Notes under the pieces: generated by a model
Seen by the model: only the letters and a program-made list of their open reading frames with translations
Database searches by the model: none
What the model was told of the DNA's origin: nothing
Shown here: positions 11,600-24,470 of the stretch, piece after piece
Position numbering within the stretch: position 1 is the stretch's first letter
Layout: each line of letters opens with the position of its first letter
Made by a program: the position numbers and the translations under genes
Assembly: GCA_001939145.1 (NCBI GenBank)
Contig: LSRX01001358.1
Span: 40,376 to 104,375, forward strand
Length of the DNA stretch: 64,000 nt
Direction: 5' to 3'
From: Symbiodinium microadriaticum
Taxonomy: Eukaryota > Sar > Dinophyceae > Suessiales > Symbiodiniaceae

Positions 11600-13540
11600 A
11601 CACGAGCTGGGTTCCCATATCCCCCGCGGCTCCTCTTGGAGTCAGTATGATGTCCCCAGAGACAGCACAGTGGTCGCTGCCAGCTTTGTCACAGCCTGAC
11701 ACACTGACCGTCAAGTTTTGCTGCACCTAGCGAAGCCCTTTTCGTTGCGGACGATTATTTGGACCGCAGCGCCTCGCCATATCTTTGAGTCGACCACCTG
11801 CCCCATGGGCAGCGGCGTCTTCTCAAAATAGACCTGAGCACATGTTACAACAAAGCAGCATCCTTCCCAGGCCACAAGGCAGGCGTGTCCCCTCTCGCCC
11901 TTGGCCGATCTGGCTCTCCTACAGAACCTTGCGACCGAGAGCAGGAAGATCGTTGGAGGAGTTCGCAGCTGCTCTTTGAAGCTGGGACACAAAGTCGATC
12001 TTCACCCCGAAGCCAGTCGATGCATCCGGATCGTTGTCGTTGATGTTGTAGGAGTCCTTGAATGTGTACCTGAAAACTGCAGCAGGACCTCTGGGGGAGC
12101 GTGCAATGATGTGCAATGCAAGACTTCAATCGCAAAACCACATTGGCCATGCTCTTGTTGGCTTGTTGGCCTTTGCATCCCTTCATGCCGGCATGACGCG
12201 GCAGGATGCTCCAATCGCGACCACGAGCCCTGCGTGTGCCCTCGCGCATCAGGAACTGAGATCCTGCGAAGAAATTTGCATTCCTGAGTTGCGGCATTTC
12301 AGCGAATGGGTCGAAGGAGATGTACACTTTCCGATGGTTGGCATCTGAGCGGCATGTCTCCCAGAACTGCCACCGGGTACTGCGGGTATCGAGCCCGCTG
12401 TTCTTGGATCACCTGGCTTCCCGAAGGCTCAAAACCGAGTGGGCCTGACTGGACATGCGTCGAAGGTTGAGTTCTGGAACGGCCTCCAAAATGTCATTCT
12501 GCACGGTTCGAAGAATGGGCTCGTCGTTGGTACAGCACCAGGGATGGGTTCCAAGGACAACCACCTGGGTAGATGACATCAACAGTCCTGCAGCTCGTCA
12601 CTCGAGTTGCATCCAGGGGAAAGTCACAGAAGCTCCGGTTGTTGGCTGGCAGGGCACACCGGTTTTATCACGGCGTCGGTGGAGTACTGCCCAGCTGATT
12701 CCACGGTCCTCGGGGGAGCTTGTCAAAAGAAGTGGGCTGCTTCGGGCGGTAGGCAGCGAGGCATTGAAGCGATCAGGGTCGGTTGTGAACCGTAGATTTC
12801 GAAAAAGCGTGTCCTCGAAGGCATGCATGCCACTGTCTTCAAGCATCCACAGATCGCGCCTCGCGGTCCACGCAAGCATAAGTCAGGAGGACCATCGAAA
12901 TCACACGTCATGCGCAAAAAAGCATGGAGGAACCTCCGCTCAAGAAATGTGAAGAATCCATGTCGCTCTTTATCAGTCTAGGGGCCGAAAAACAATGTCT
13001 CCGTCCCACTTGGACTCCTTGCTCGCGCATACTCTTCAAGCAATCGCCCAATGTGGAAACAATCCAAGGGATGCAAGATAATGCACTCGCGGAGGTAGGT
13101 GCGGTCGAGTAGCCGTGTCACCTGTTCCATAACAATGGCCCGTGTCACTGTGCAGGTTTTATTCGTATCGACAGAGTGCAGCACCGCCTCCCCGCGCGAA
13201 CTCCCAAATGTCTCCAGCGGATTTCTGGTTCAGTTCTGCCAGGATTTCATCCCATTCGTTCCACAGCTCCTGCCAACTTGAACCGAGCTCTCTCTTTCTC
13301 GGCATCCTGCCGCTGCCACTGCCGGGGGTCCTGCAGGGAGACGATCTCTGGGTCGACCTCGAGGATGGCCTCTGCAACCTCACCTGCACGGCCAAGCAGA
13401 TCGTTGGCCTCAGCATGCATGCAGTGCACGAAGTGGGCAGTGCCGCGCAGAATCCTTTTTTGGGGTCCATTGGTCCAGGGAGCATAGTAGACGTTCCAGG
13501 ACAAGAATCGCGTGGCCTCGGGCACAAGGGGAGCCATGAC
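11600..13540 (-). CDS. Endonuclease/exonuclease/phosphatase (EEP) superfamily domain, multi-exon
   Basis: The N-terminal motif exon (13480-13516) reads ATRFLSWNVYY with a GC donor. The next (13331-13384) reads EVAEAILEVDPEIVSLQ with a GA donor. The next, starting at 13269, reads ELWNEWDEILAELN and joins to give the EEP signature SLQE, whose Glu binds metal. Later candidate exons are near 12460-12560 (GTHPWC, DILEAVPEL), 12290-12350 (VYISFDPFAEMPQ) and 11990-12080 (FRYTFKDSYNINDNDPD, then GFGVKIDF). The C-terminal GSDHCAVSGDI near 11640-11690 supplies the catalytic SDH. EEP enzymes cleave phosphodiester bonds in nucleic acids, lipids or proteins; a DNase-like secreted enzyme is plausible given the attached ectodomains. 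Some middle exons are unresolved. A Pro-rich open segment at 13600-13720 may precede the domain. Confidence 0.7.
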
Positions 13541-13544
13541 GGGC

Positions 13545-16500
13545 AGCCAGTGACCCAGGACTGCTGGCCTCTCGGCTGTGCTGACCTGGGGGAGGGGTCG
13601 AAGGTGGCGGTGGCGGTGGAGTATCGCATCGCACTTTCATGCCCCTGCCAGGAAGCTTGCAGTGCACAGATGATCGACTCTGCGGAACAATTGCAAGCAC
13701 ATTCGATCTAGCTGGTTCAGCAAGTACGACGCGACTTTTGGAACACTGTAGGCACGAGTGATTTACACCAGCCACCTGCGTTCCTCTCTGTCCACATCTT
13801 CACACTGCCCCTCCTCACCACCGACACCTCGCGAGGAAAGCTGGCAAGCAGCTGGATAAGAGAGCTGTTTAGGGTCTGTTTCTTTTGGAGGTCGGCAGAC
13901 TTTCTCCGTACTGACTTTCAATCCAAGTGGCATGCCAAGCTTTCACAGCCGTCAAAGTTGTCACCCACCTTCGTGCCGAGCGGCTTGCGGTGTCAAGACT
14001 TGGCTTTACAAACGAGGTCAGTCAATGGCCTACTGTCCGTGGCAACACGACGAATTTAGCTCAGCGCGCTATGCAAAGCATGTGCCATGCGCTCGTGTTA
14101 CAGCAAACGGCCATCGTGCCTGATAGACCTCGCCATTTGGGCATCGGCAGGAACCTCGGCAGACAGAAGGGAGACCACGGCACATGCTCGGGATTGCAGC
14201 GCCTCCCCAAGCACCGACTTTGGCTTCGCCGAAATCCTCCGCCTGCCACGCAATGCATCCGTGAAGAGAAAACGCCGCATCAACGAAGGTCTGTATGATT
14301 TTAGAATCCACGCAAACGAGCATGCGGCCTTGTAGTACCAATTCTGAGCTGCTTGAAGGGCAGGTTGCTTTCCGACCCTGGCGTTCTCTGCATTGTTTAC
14401 GCTGCTGAAACGGGGCCTGAAGAAGAAAGCAAGCATCGCAGTCGGCACCTGGCTCGGTGCTGCAGCAGCAGCCAGGGACGATCCTGACCTGCTTTCTTGA
14501 AATACAAGTGATTCGACGTGCTACTTGTATCTCAGTAGAAGCAGTCTAGACCTGGCCTTTGGAAGTGCAACTGTCCTCTGTTGCAACCTGCGGGAATCTG
14601 CAGAAGCAGTGTGTCGATGTGCTCTTCCAGCTGACTTCGGTGTGAGGCTATGCAGCTGCGACTACCGCGGCTGTAATGAACGAGTCGATGGCTTGCTGCA
14701 TACCCTTGCCTGGGTCAGTCCGCTGGCCAAGAGAAGTGCAATAGCAGAAAGCATGGCTGGTCTGCAAGCTTGCACTCCGGAGCGGCAAACGAGCCAATGC
14801 TGCACTGAACCGACGTCGGCAACTGCAATGCCACTTTGTGGAATCAGTCGATTCCGATCCGGCAGGATATAGATCTCTGCTTGAAGATTTGATGCACACG
14901 CTTCGTGAAGCACAGGCTCCAACTCGGCGGCAGCTCCAGCATGCACTCTCCCAACACCGCACACTTGCCGCTCCCGTTCGGAAAGCATCTGCCTCACGCT
15001 GCTGACGGTCTTGAGTTTAAGCCCTGCAGCCCGTGCTGCCACTAGGAGTAAAGCTGATTACCTGAATACCTGCACAATCCTGCACATGTATGATTGTTAC
15101 ACTGATGTTTCAATGCAGAACATACTGGCGACAAGTCAATGGGTTCACGACACTGCACGAGAAGCCCTCAACCTGAAAAGCAAAGGCAAGCTTCGGCTTC
15201 TCCCAAGCTTTTTTACCACTTCGGCGGCAGAGAGTGTACAGAAGTCATTAACATATGTTAACATTCATTAACATCGCACCCACCAGAGGCAATTTGCTTT
15301 GGAGAGTGCACCGGCAGCATGGAGGATGTGAGGACGTGCTGTCATACCAAATACTGTATCGTGAATATAATAACAAGAGCGGTGGCGTACAATCACTTGT
15401 CGTCACACCCAGCGTCTGCATGCATTTACTACGCCTACTACATTGGTCAAAAGTTTTGCTGACCGGTAGAGCCACTGATGTGGCCGCCTCATTTCATGTT
15501 GTCTCTGCTTCTTACATGGGCACGTCGGACGTCTTCCTATCTTAAAACTCCCACATCAGGTTGCAACTTGGTAAGCCATCGCATTCCGTACACCTGCAGC
15601 CGCTGCCTTCTACTTGTTGCTTTTATCAAGCTAGGTGGTCAGAATGCCAAACCAACCAGAAGAGCTCTTTGCACTTGACTGGAGCTGGAACCTTCTGGAG
15701 CTTCTGCAGTGGAGCCCTGGAGCCTTCGGCCTGGGGCCTTTTCGGGCGTTCCCTTAGTTCTAATTTTCGGGTACTAAAAAACCCGCAACTCAGCAACAGG
15801 ACCCCTGAAGCGTTGTGCTACTAAGCAGCCTGGCTCTGACTGATACTTGTGTCCCTTTGGCCGCAGAACTCAGTGTGGCCACCACGGGCGTACAGGCAAG
15901 ACGGGGCTCGAGAGTAACACGCTGCTGTATGCGCAATGAACCTGGACGGTAAGCACCTGTGATGCGTCGCTGAGTGTTCAGGTTGATTGAAGCTGAGGTT
16001 TTCCCTCCTTTGCGGCGAGCCGCCCCCACCCGCGAAACCCCATTCCCAAAATTAGCACTGGAGCCGAGGCAACATTAAACATTATCTGCAAAGACTCTTC
16101 TTGGAATTCGCCGCTACACAGGCGGAGCGCTTTGCGCCTGCTCACTCACGTTGCAGGGTGCAGCAAGGCATGCTGAACCTCTGTAGCGTTGCTGCGTGGT
16201 GGCTAACAGGATGGGCCAAAGAAACGCCCGACTGTCGGCATGATTTCATCCTTTGCAACATAAGCGACATCTAGAGGACCCCCTGGCCAGAAGCAAACCA
16301 TCCTCCAGTGCTCCTCTTCGTTTGCAGTTGGAGTAACGAAGAGGACGATGGAAAACCGTGTCAGCACGTGGACCAAACACCCACCCAGAACTCGAAATCA
16401 CATTTGTACCTGACCTTGGCTTCCACGACGTTCGATGGCCTTGCGCACGCGCGAGCATCATGAATGGCCTCCCGAAGAATGAATTAACGAGTGTCTTTCA

Positions 16501-19500
16501 AAGCAACATCGACACTTGGTATATTTCATCTCGAAAGAAGCCCCATCCAACAGTCGAAGTTTCCAGCCCGGGCCTGGCAAAGCGAGGAGACCCAGGAGGA
16601 ACGGCTTTCTTTCGTCGCAGCCTAGCAGGAACAACCTTCCACTTCCAAACTGACTTCAAGCTTGAGTTCTTTCGGATGCTGTTAGACACTTGGGACATGC
16701 CGATGCTACGCGCAGTGGCACACAACCCAGGAGCGATTACCCGGTTAAGAGCTGCAGCGCCCTCTGAGCGGCGTAGCTCGAAAGTGAACCTGAACTCGCT
16801 CGCCAACTGCCTGACAGAGATTCAAAGGGCACATGGGGCTTCATGTGTTCGGACTGGGCCTTGTACCGCACGACGAACACAAGTCCAAGAGGATCCTGCT
16901 CCAGACGTCCAGGCCAGGAGTCCCCCGACGGACGCTCTGCACAGCCTCCTTGTCTTCCCGAACGGCTGCAATCGCCAGCAGCGGGATGGAGAGCTCCTGT
17001 CCGCGTGCTGTGTGCTGGTTTCAGCCGCGGTTGTAAACTCCCCGACAAGCCCCGCTCCCCTCAAGCAGGCCTCTGAAACTGGACTGGCAAGCCTTAGCGG
17101 GGCTTGAAGGCTGCCTCGTACTGCTGTGGTGCCCCGTCGTTGATATGCCAGGATCGGTCGAAGGCATGTCAAGCTTGCTAGTCTGGGCTTCGAGCCGCTG
17201 CGAGAGACGAAACACCTGGTGAGTGGAAGCGACTTCATTTCTTGACATGTCCATGCTGTACACATCAGCAGATGCCAAGAAGCGTACCTTTCGACCAGTG
17301 GCCAGCTGCTCCACTTGAAAAAGGCTTGGGCCTTCGAGATGTTGGGAATTCTACGACGATTCTCCGATCCTTCGGAGCGGATTGTTGAGATGAGGCCATC
17401 GCCAGCCCACTGTGGAGGCGACTGCTCGGCCGATCGAGCCGTGACAGCATCTTGGCCTTGGCCCAAGCGCAGGCAGAAGGGGAGACCTTATTAGGTAAAA
17501 ACCCTCAAGACCGCTAGGGCAAGGGCAGAGCGTCCATTCCAAGACTCCGCGGTAACTCGGAAGGCGTTTTGACACTCTCGGAGGTGCATGGTTTTTTTTA
17601 CCGCAGCTCGGGCCCGGCCTCGCCGTCTCCTCCCTCGAACCTGCAAAAGGAGAAGGGCGCTTCAAAAATTTGCTGATCTTCGAAGTCATTCGGAGACTGC
17701 GCGCACTGCGCGCCTCTGCTTTGGGCAAGGCTTGGGGAACGGCTTTCCTCCAAGGTTACGAGCATCGCAGTTGCAGAGCACATTGCCAATGCCGCTGCCT
17801 TCAGGACGGAGATCTCCTTCTGTTTTCCAGGCTCAGGAAGAGTCTCTTGCAATGTCCCCTGCCTCAGGCCGAGCTGCGATCCGGCGTACAAACACGTTGG
17901 CGAAGAACAGGTTTTCGGGCGCTGTCTGGCAAACGACTCGAAGTCACAAGGCCCGGACTGCTCTCTGCGTGCGGCTGTAGCACAAATCTCCTGTCCAGCG
18001 TGTGCGTCTGCGTCTGGCATTAGCACATGAGCGAGCGCTGTGCGTGTGCAGCGCGAAAGCATCATGCCACGGCACCGATCCGGTGCGGCCTCCTCCCCAA
18101 TTACGCTGAGACGCTGCGCTGAGCCTCCAAGCTGGTGCTTGCATGTGCTTGCCAATGCCCCCCGTTCGAGAACAAGCGGATCAAAGAAATGCTTTATTCA
18201 TTTCAGAACATTTGCAGGTCTCAGTTCTCGCATGTTCTGGTCGCCTGGGGCCGCAGAGGCTTGGAGATTGCCGGCCTGTGGGAAAGATAATCGCATGCAG
18301 CTGATATGCACTCTGCACTGCAGAAACACTGCCGTTTTGGCCAACACCTCAACACAAGGCAAATACTGCAAGCACCTTGCATGCTGCTACGGCCAACTGC
18401 CTTCGCTTGGCCCAATCGGTTGACAGAGCGAAAAGCAGCCAAGGAGGAGCGACGGCGCCTGTACAACAGGCCATCGATCACCGTCGCAAGGGCGCTTACC
18501 CTGTCACTGCTTCAAGGGCACATTTCGCTCACTTCATGCGTCACACTGCGATCCTGGTGTTGTCTGAATTCTTTCTGAGGGAACTGCTCTCCACGAGGTC
18601 GGGCCTTGCCTAGGATCACAACAGAGGAGTAGCGCTTAAAGCATCCGCTGGTGCGAAACGAAGAATCGATTGTTGTACAACCGGTGTACCGCTGTGCTCA
18701 ACCGTTGAAAAACGGTGGGATATGACGGAATACATGATTGCATCTTGACATGAAGAAGCAATCACCACAACAAGCAACGCCAGTCTGTTTCTGAGAACTC
18801 AACACCTCAATCCTAGATCAAAATATGGGTGTGAAGAATCTGGGCTTTCGGTGAATGTAGCTGCAACTTTAGCCTCAATCTGGGTTGCCATACACACTCA
18901 CGGCAGTCGAAGGTTTTGGTCTAGTAGATTAGATTAGTGGTTGGCAGTCAAGCCCTGCGCTGTGTATGGGACATGTCTGTGAGCAGGCCGCATGGAATCT
19001 GTCATGCAGCTTCTGGCCATGTAACATTTCGAGATTTCGAGAGGTGGTGCCAAGTCGCTTTGGCCAAGTGCAGTTGAGACTTGCTCCGGATTGCCTGCCG
19101 TTGGCAGCAGGCGCGCTCTCCCGTTAGTAGCACGCCCCCCAACAAGGCAGGCAGAAAGGCCTGGATCCGCCGAGGCCTCGCCCTGCTGAAGCGGACCTCG
19201 GCTAGGCTGCTTCTTACGTCGAGAAAGAGTGGAGGTGGCCGAGGTGGTCAAAGACAAGCGGTGTTCCTTCATGGCTCAGGCTGGGTTCGTTATGTACACA
19301 CGTGCACCCGCAGTGGCCGCAGTGGAAGGACAAAAAACCATTTTCGAAGGCATCGACGGTATCCTGCCAGCGACGCCCGAGTTCGCCTGCATACACCAAT
19401 TTGCCAGAACGGTTCGCATGCGGCATCGAACTGCAAAATGTTCACATAAGACCAGGCAGAGGGCTCTCGTCGACTTCCCCGGAGTTCTGAAAGCAAGGAG

Positions 19501-20050
19501 GTACGCCCTGGCTGAGCTGAAGCGCGTAAGAAAGGCATGGAACCTTCTTGCAAGCTCCAGCCGACCTGGTGACTCCGACTGCGTCGAGGAGGGAGTCAAA
19601 GAGGCCTGAACTTTGACACAAAGGAGAGCATGCTCAGCACCGACCACTCGAGATTTGACCCTGGGAAGGCCTGCTTCACCCAGCATCCTTATGACATAAC
19701 TTAGACATAGCATACAATTCTTTGTATTCTCGACCCGAGGTGCTTGGGAGGTTATCATCGAAAGCTGCGCCATGGACTCAAAGGAATGGTAGTCGGGCAA
19801 GGTGCCGGGCTCGTCTTGCTGCGCTTAGTCCCTCGAAAAGTACAGCTATAACCGCAACGCGCACATCACAGCAAGAAGCAACCAAGTCGGGACACTGCTG
19901 GATGCTACAGAACTTACCGTTACGACATGAAGTAGTGCAGAGCTTCCCACATGTGCAAAGTTGGATGATGTATTTAAACCACGAGGAATTTAAATGAGGA
20001 GCGGGTTGCTTCATGTCATATCACCACGACCCATATCCAGCTGCATGACG
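13545..20050. other. Gene-poor by my reading; several unassigned minus-strand ORFs
   Basis: No domain was recognised. The best minus-strand candidates are 14662-15042 (starts MAARAAGLKLKTVSSV, contains AEIYILPDRNRLIPQ), 14098-14448 (contains ALQSRACAVVSLLSAEVPAD) and 17598-18155 (185 residues, contains ISVLKAAALAMCSATAMLV). The first could be the 5' exon of the EEP gene. The long plus-strand ORF at 16358-17107 competes with minus-strand ORFs over the same bases and shows no domain. The minus strand near 16960-17000 reads LLAIAAVREDKEAVQSV, which is exon-like. Confidence 0.3.
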
Positions 20051-20052
20051 CT

Positions 20053-22111
20053 TTAAAAGAAGGCTTGTGAGGCTTCGCTGTGGACTTCAGGATTATACGG
20101 CAGATGTTCTGAGTTCTGCTCTGCCCTGAGGAGCTCTGCCTCACCGCGAGGTGTGCTGATGTCAAAGGGCTCGAGAGCCGCCCGGGCACGCGCCACCTGG
20201 AGGTTTGCGCAGTGAGGCCTTGGTTTCACCTTCTTGGAAGTCTCCGACCTCATAGGAGATGTCTCATCAACCTGCACTTGTATCAACCCTGCCCGCCTCG
20301 GACCAATCGGAGCAGATCGACTCGCTGTGCACCGACCAATAGGAGCTCCTCTGTACTCTGCATCTTTAAGTATAGGCCGATGGCTCATCTCCACGGTAAA
20401 CCTCGAATCCACTGTAAACCTAGATTGTCAATCTGAGCAACTGCTCCTCGAGACGTGGTCGGCCTCTTCCTGGACTTCGCTCACCTGACAATGGCCAAGG
20501 CAAGATTTTCCCGCCAGCGTAGATGTTGCCTTCTGGCTAAAAGCGACTTGAGAACGCTCCTGGCTTGCAAAGCTGAGATCACGTGATCAAGGAATCGATC
20601 GAACATCCGCGAAACTTTCGCATCTTTTGCACTGCCGCGATGGGGCAGAGCGCAGCTGCTTGGGTTTGGCACCTGGCCGACGAGGTAGACCTCCTCCTCT
20701 CGCAAACCTCAAAAGAGCTCTCTCACAGACAAGTAGGTGTCTCGTTCCGAAGGAAGACACAGCACCAGAGTTCTCTGAGCTCCCGGCGCTCAAGCGTGGC
20801 CTCGCGAGCTTTCCTTTCGGCGCTGATCTCCGAGTGCAGCACTTCTGCATGAACACAAGCCTCACAGCGGAGACCAGAGCTTTACGGACCCTGTCCGGCT
20901 CGAAGACTCCAAGACAAGCTCGGCAGTTGACAGGCGCAACACACAAGGAGCCCAAACATGAGTGCCGGCACACAGGTTCCGCAAGATTCCACGACTAGAG
21001 GGCTGATGCACTGATTTGTCCTATCGTTTGACCATCCTTCGCAACCACACTCGCAGAGGGTTCTTCTCGAGAGCTAAGCTACAAGTAGCGAGCGCATGGG
21101 CCGTGGGCAAAAATGAACCTTCTTGTTAGATGGTGCCCGAACACTTGTCGCCGACCACTCTCAAAGACAAACATACAGCAAACCCAGTGCTAGTCGGCTT
21201 TGCACAATGCCTTCGAGAACACTGCTGTTCAGCCTAATTGCCTGGCCAGGCCTCTGTCAACTCTTCTCGTAAGGCCCAGCGATCGTCGCGACCCCTGGCC
21301 TGGAATGTCGCAACAAACGGCACTGTGTATCAAGTGCAGTGAGCGAACTTCCAGAAAACCACGAGATTCCAGGAGGCAGCCTGAACCGAATGCAACTCGG
21401 AAAGGACTCCGCCGCAGGACGAAAGGTTTACGTCGGGCATGTCGGGCACCGGCTCCGCCTCCAGGAGCTGGAGCTTCTGCAGCAGCTCGTCATGCCGAAG
21501 CCGCTGGGCCTCCGCATCCCGCAGAGTGCCAGAACGAGCGGGAAGAATCCCAAGTTTGGGGGGAGGCTCCGTCCTATTCTGCGTGCAGCCTGCTTCCTTT
21601 GAGTGGCCCGTGTTTGGACCTCGCCAAGTTGAAGCCACTTGTACCTGGCCTGCAAGCCTGAAAAGCCAAATTGCAGTTGCTTCTGCGTGGAAACCCGCTG
21701 GCAAGATGATGGGCAATCACCCGAGGTGCCTCTGCTGCATCTTGTTCTGAACGCCGACGAGATCGAATCTCAGCAACAATCGCCTCAGAACGACCGCAAC
21801 GTACACGACAAGCTGGCCCGGTAGCTTCGTTGCTGCTGTCTTCCAAACCTCAGCAAGCTTGCAATCCTTGCATCACAGATCCTACAGAACAAGCTGACGG
21901 CTCTCCGGTGTGTCTAATGTGTCTATGATACTTGTAAGATGTCCACTGCTGTACTCAAGTCAAGTGCCTCCAGCAAACTTTATCGAGCAACCAACACCAG
22001 TCGAGCTCATCTCAGGAGTGAGGCCTACTAACCCCGATGCACCTGCCAAACGCGACGAAAACTTACGTATACAAGGTGGCGTTCGATGGATACGTAGAGA
22101 CGCACGGATGC

Positions 22112-22155
<44 letters not shown>

Positions 22156-23110
22156 CGAGAGCGAGAGCCGGGGGCGGGGTTCCATGCTGGCCCACCTCAG
22201 CATTCTCTTGCTCAGGGGCAGTGAAGCCAGTGTCCTCTGGATGGTCCTTGGCTACGGGGACGGGTGGTCGAAGCTGAAACCAGAAGCTTGCTTGCCTTTC
22301 CGAAAACGTATGATCTCAACGCACCACACAACTCTGCACTCCAGGTGCCTGTCGATCTGTTGAACTTCTGCGGTGTTCGTTGACATACCACTGTCAAGGA
22401 CGAGTGATGGGTTGGTTGTGTGCGCAATGCAGACGCCAAAACTACTGCAGCAAGCTGATGTGTCGTCAAGCTTCGGCTGAATCGCCATCCTGCTCCGGTT
22501 GCATCTGCACCTGGCACGTTTGCGGCATCTGTTGCGACGCGTTGCGACAAGGCCTTGTGCAAGGCCACTTCATGCCCGGGCCTCGCGGAGGCGGAGCTCC
22601 GCCTCTTGAGCTCGGTGCTCAGACTTGCGGACGCTGCAGGGCCGGGTGCCTGGTGGAGTGCCCTCTCCAACTCGTCGTGGTCTTGCCGAGCTTGGCGCAG
22701 CTGATCATCCTCGCAATTCAGCACGGACGTGAGGCGTGAAGATTCAGTGAACTGTGATGGTCCGGTGTCCTCACTGTCGTCCTCCCGGGACCTACTAGTG
22801 GAAGCTAGGAGCTTGGAGGCCAGGAGCGTGGGCAAGGAAAGGGCCTGGGCGAAGGTGGTCCGGTGGGATGTCGAAGTGCTTGAAGCTCGGCCTCTCCGAT
22901 TTGTGGACGTAAAGGCAGCGGCAAAGGCAAGCTGCTGAAAGTGTAGTGGATCGCGCCTCCACATGTAGCAGCTCCTGTCGAAGGAGCTCGCCTCAGCGGG
23001 CTCCGGCTGTGGCAGGAGAGTTCGCTGAGCAGCTAAGCATGGAGCATTGCCGGGAGACCTCTTCCTGGACCGTGGCGGCCTCGGACTCAGCCAGCGACTC
23101 TGCAGAGAGC
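20053..23110 (-). CDS. Coiled-coil protein, multi-exon, function unknown
   Basis: Several short, highly charged helical exons follow one another on the minus strand. From 5' to 3' they are: about 23030-23110 (LAESEAATVQEEVSRQ), 22970-23010 (ELLRQELLHVEA), 22640-22760 (DDQLRQARQDHDELERALHQ), 21440-21545 (RDAEAQRLRHDELLQKLQLL), 20760-20860 (HAEVLHSEISAERKAREATL), 20488-20632 (VSRMFDRFLDHVISALQARS, ending CAG|GTGAGC) and a terminal exon 20053-20205 ending HSEASQAFF and a stop. The heptad-like pattern indicates a long coiled coil. No motor or other catalytic domain was seen. The 5' end may lie in or beyond the assembly gap. Exon joins are partly inferred, so two adjacent coiled-coil genes cannot be excluded. 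Confidence 0.5.
22115..22153. repeat. (GA)n microsatellite
   Basis: An uninterrupted GA tract of nearly 40 bases, probably in an intron of the coiled-coil gene. Confidence 0.9.
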
Positions 23111-23140
23111 TGCACAGAGCTGCAGGAGAGCGGGTCCAGG

Positions 23141-23195
23141 TTTCTTTTTTCGTATTTTTTCTGTTTTTTTTGGTATTTTTCCTGGGTTTTGGGTT
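23141..23195 (+). repeat. T-rich element, left arm of an inverted pair
   Basis: The segment TTCTTTTTTCGTATTTTTTC, followed by a T run, lies directly before the assembly gap. A closely similar sequence is found in reverse orientation at about 24541-24592, so the two arms face each other across the gap and minisatellite. Confidence 0.75.
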
Positions 23196-23201
23196 CCGTC
23201 G

Positions 23202-23975
23202 NNNNNNNNNNNNNNNNNNNNNNNNNNNNNNNNNNNNNNNNNNNNNNNNNNNNNNNNNNNNNNNNNNNNNNNNNNNNNNNNNNNNNNNNNNNNNNNNNNN
23301 NNNNNNNNNNNNNNNNNNNNNNNNNNNNNNNNNNNNNNNNNNNNNNNNNNNNNNNNNNNNNNNNNNNNNNNNNNNNNNNNNNNNNNNNNNNNNNNNNNNN
23401 NNNNNNNNNNNNNNNNNNNNNNNNNNNNNNNNNNNNNNNNNNNNNNNNNNNNNNNNNNNNNNNNNNNNNNNNNNNNNNNNNNNNNNNNNNNNNNNNNNNN
23501 NNNNNNNNNNNNNNNNNNNNNNNNNNNNNNNNNNNNNNNNNNNNNNNNNNNNNNNNNNNNNNNNNNNNNNNNNNNNNNNNNNNNNNNNNNNNNNNNNNNN
23601 NNNNNNNNNNNNNNNNNNNNNNNNNNNNNNNNNNNNNNNNNNNNNNNNNNNNNNNNNNNNNNNNNNNNNNNNNNNNNNNNNNNNNNNNNNNNNNNNNNNN
23701 NNNNNNNNNNNNNNNNNNNNNNNNNNNNNNNNNNNNNNNNNNNNNNNNNNNNNNNNNNNNNNNNNNNNNNNNNNNNNNNNNNNNNNNNNNNNNNNNNNNN
23801 NNNNNNNNNNNNNNNNNNNNNNNNNNNNNNNNNNNNNNNNNNNNNNNNNNNNNNNNNNNNNNNNNNNNNNNNNNNNNNNNNNNNNNNNNNNNNNNNNNNN
23901 NNNNNNNNNNNNNNNNNNNNNNNNNNNNNNNNNNNNNNNNNNNNNNNNNNNNNNNNNNNNNNNNNNNNNNNNNNN
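23202..23975. other. Assembly gap (774 N)
   Basis: A run of N with a T-rich element on one side and a G-rich minisatellite on the other. The gap most likely stands for unresolved tandem repeats. Any ORF drawn through it is an artefact. Confidence 0.99.
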
Positions 23976-24300
23976 AAAAAACGGGGGGGGGGGTGGGGGG
24001 GTCGCAGCCCCAGTGCTCGCATCATGGGTTTGGAAGGGCCTCGCATGCTTTGAAGCAAGCGTTGCCCGGCTTAACAAAAAACGCGGGGGGAGTTGGGGAG
24101 GGCGCAGCCCCCCCCCATTTGCAAACACGGTGTTCGCATCATGGGTTTGGAGGGCCTCGCATGCTTTCAAGCAAGCGTTGCCCGGCTTAAAAAAAGCGGG
24201 GGGTTGGGGGCGCAGCCCCCCCCATTTGCAAACACAGTGCACGCATCATGGGTTTGGAAGGGCCTCGCATGCTTTCAAGCACAGTGCTCGCATCATGGGA
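23976..24300. repeat. G/C-rich minisatellite, about four copies
   Basis: A unit containing ATCATGGGTTTGG, CCTCGCATGCTTTCAAGCA and GTTGCCCGGCTTAA plus a G run recurs with ATCATGGG at about 24021, 24138, 24245 and 24292. Spacings are therefore about 117, 107 and 47 bases, and the last copy is shortened. The array abuts the assembly gap and probably continues into it. Confidence 0.9.
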
Positions 24301-24340
24301 ATGGCTGCCCGACTGACCGACTGACCGCGCCTCTTTGCTG

Positions 24341-24452
24341 ACTGGCTGGCTGGCTGGCTGGCTGACTGACCGCCTCGATGGCTCGTCGACGGACTGACTG
24401 ACTGACTGGCTGAGTGACTGACTGACTGACTGACCGACTGACTGACTGACCG
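24341..24452. repeat. Tetranucleotide repeat field (CTGG / CTGA / GACT)
   Basis: Runs of TGGC and of CTGA/GACT units make up most of this stretch, interrupted by short unique spacers. It lies next to the minisatellite and has no coding signal. Confidence 0.85.
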
Positions 24453-24470
24453 TTGGCCGGGTTCCAGGTT

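Noticed and set aside
16358..17107. 249-residue plus-strand ORF
   Set aside because: No domain, unfavourable strand context, and overlapping minus-strand ORFs of equal quality.
22212..24242. Very long ORFs (up to 676 residues) across 22.2-24.3 kb on both strands
   Set aside because: They run through the N gap and consist mostly of undefined residues. Only the short coiled-coil segments outside the gap are used.
24341..24452. CRISPR-like array
   Set aside because: Units are four-base tandem repeats without regular spacers. The genome is eukaryotic, and no cas gene is present.
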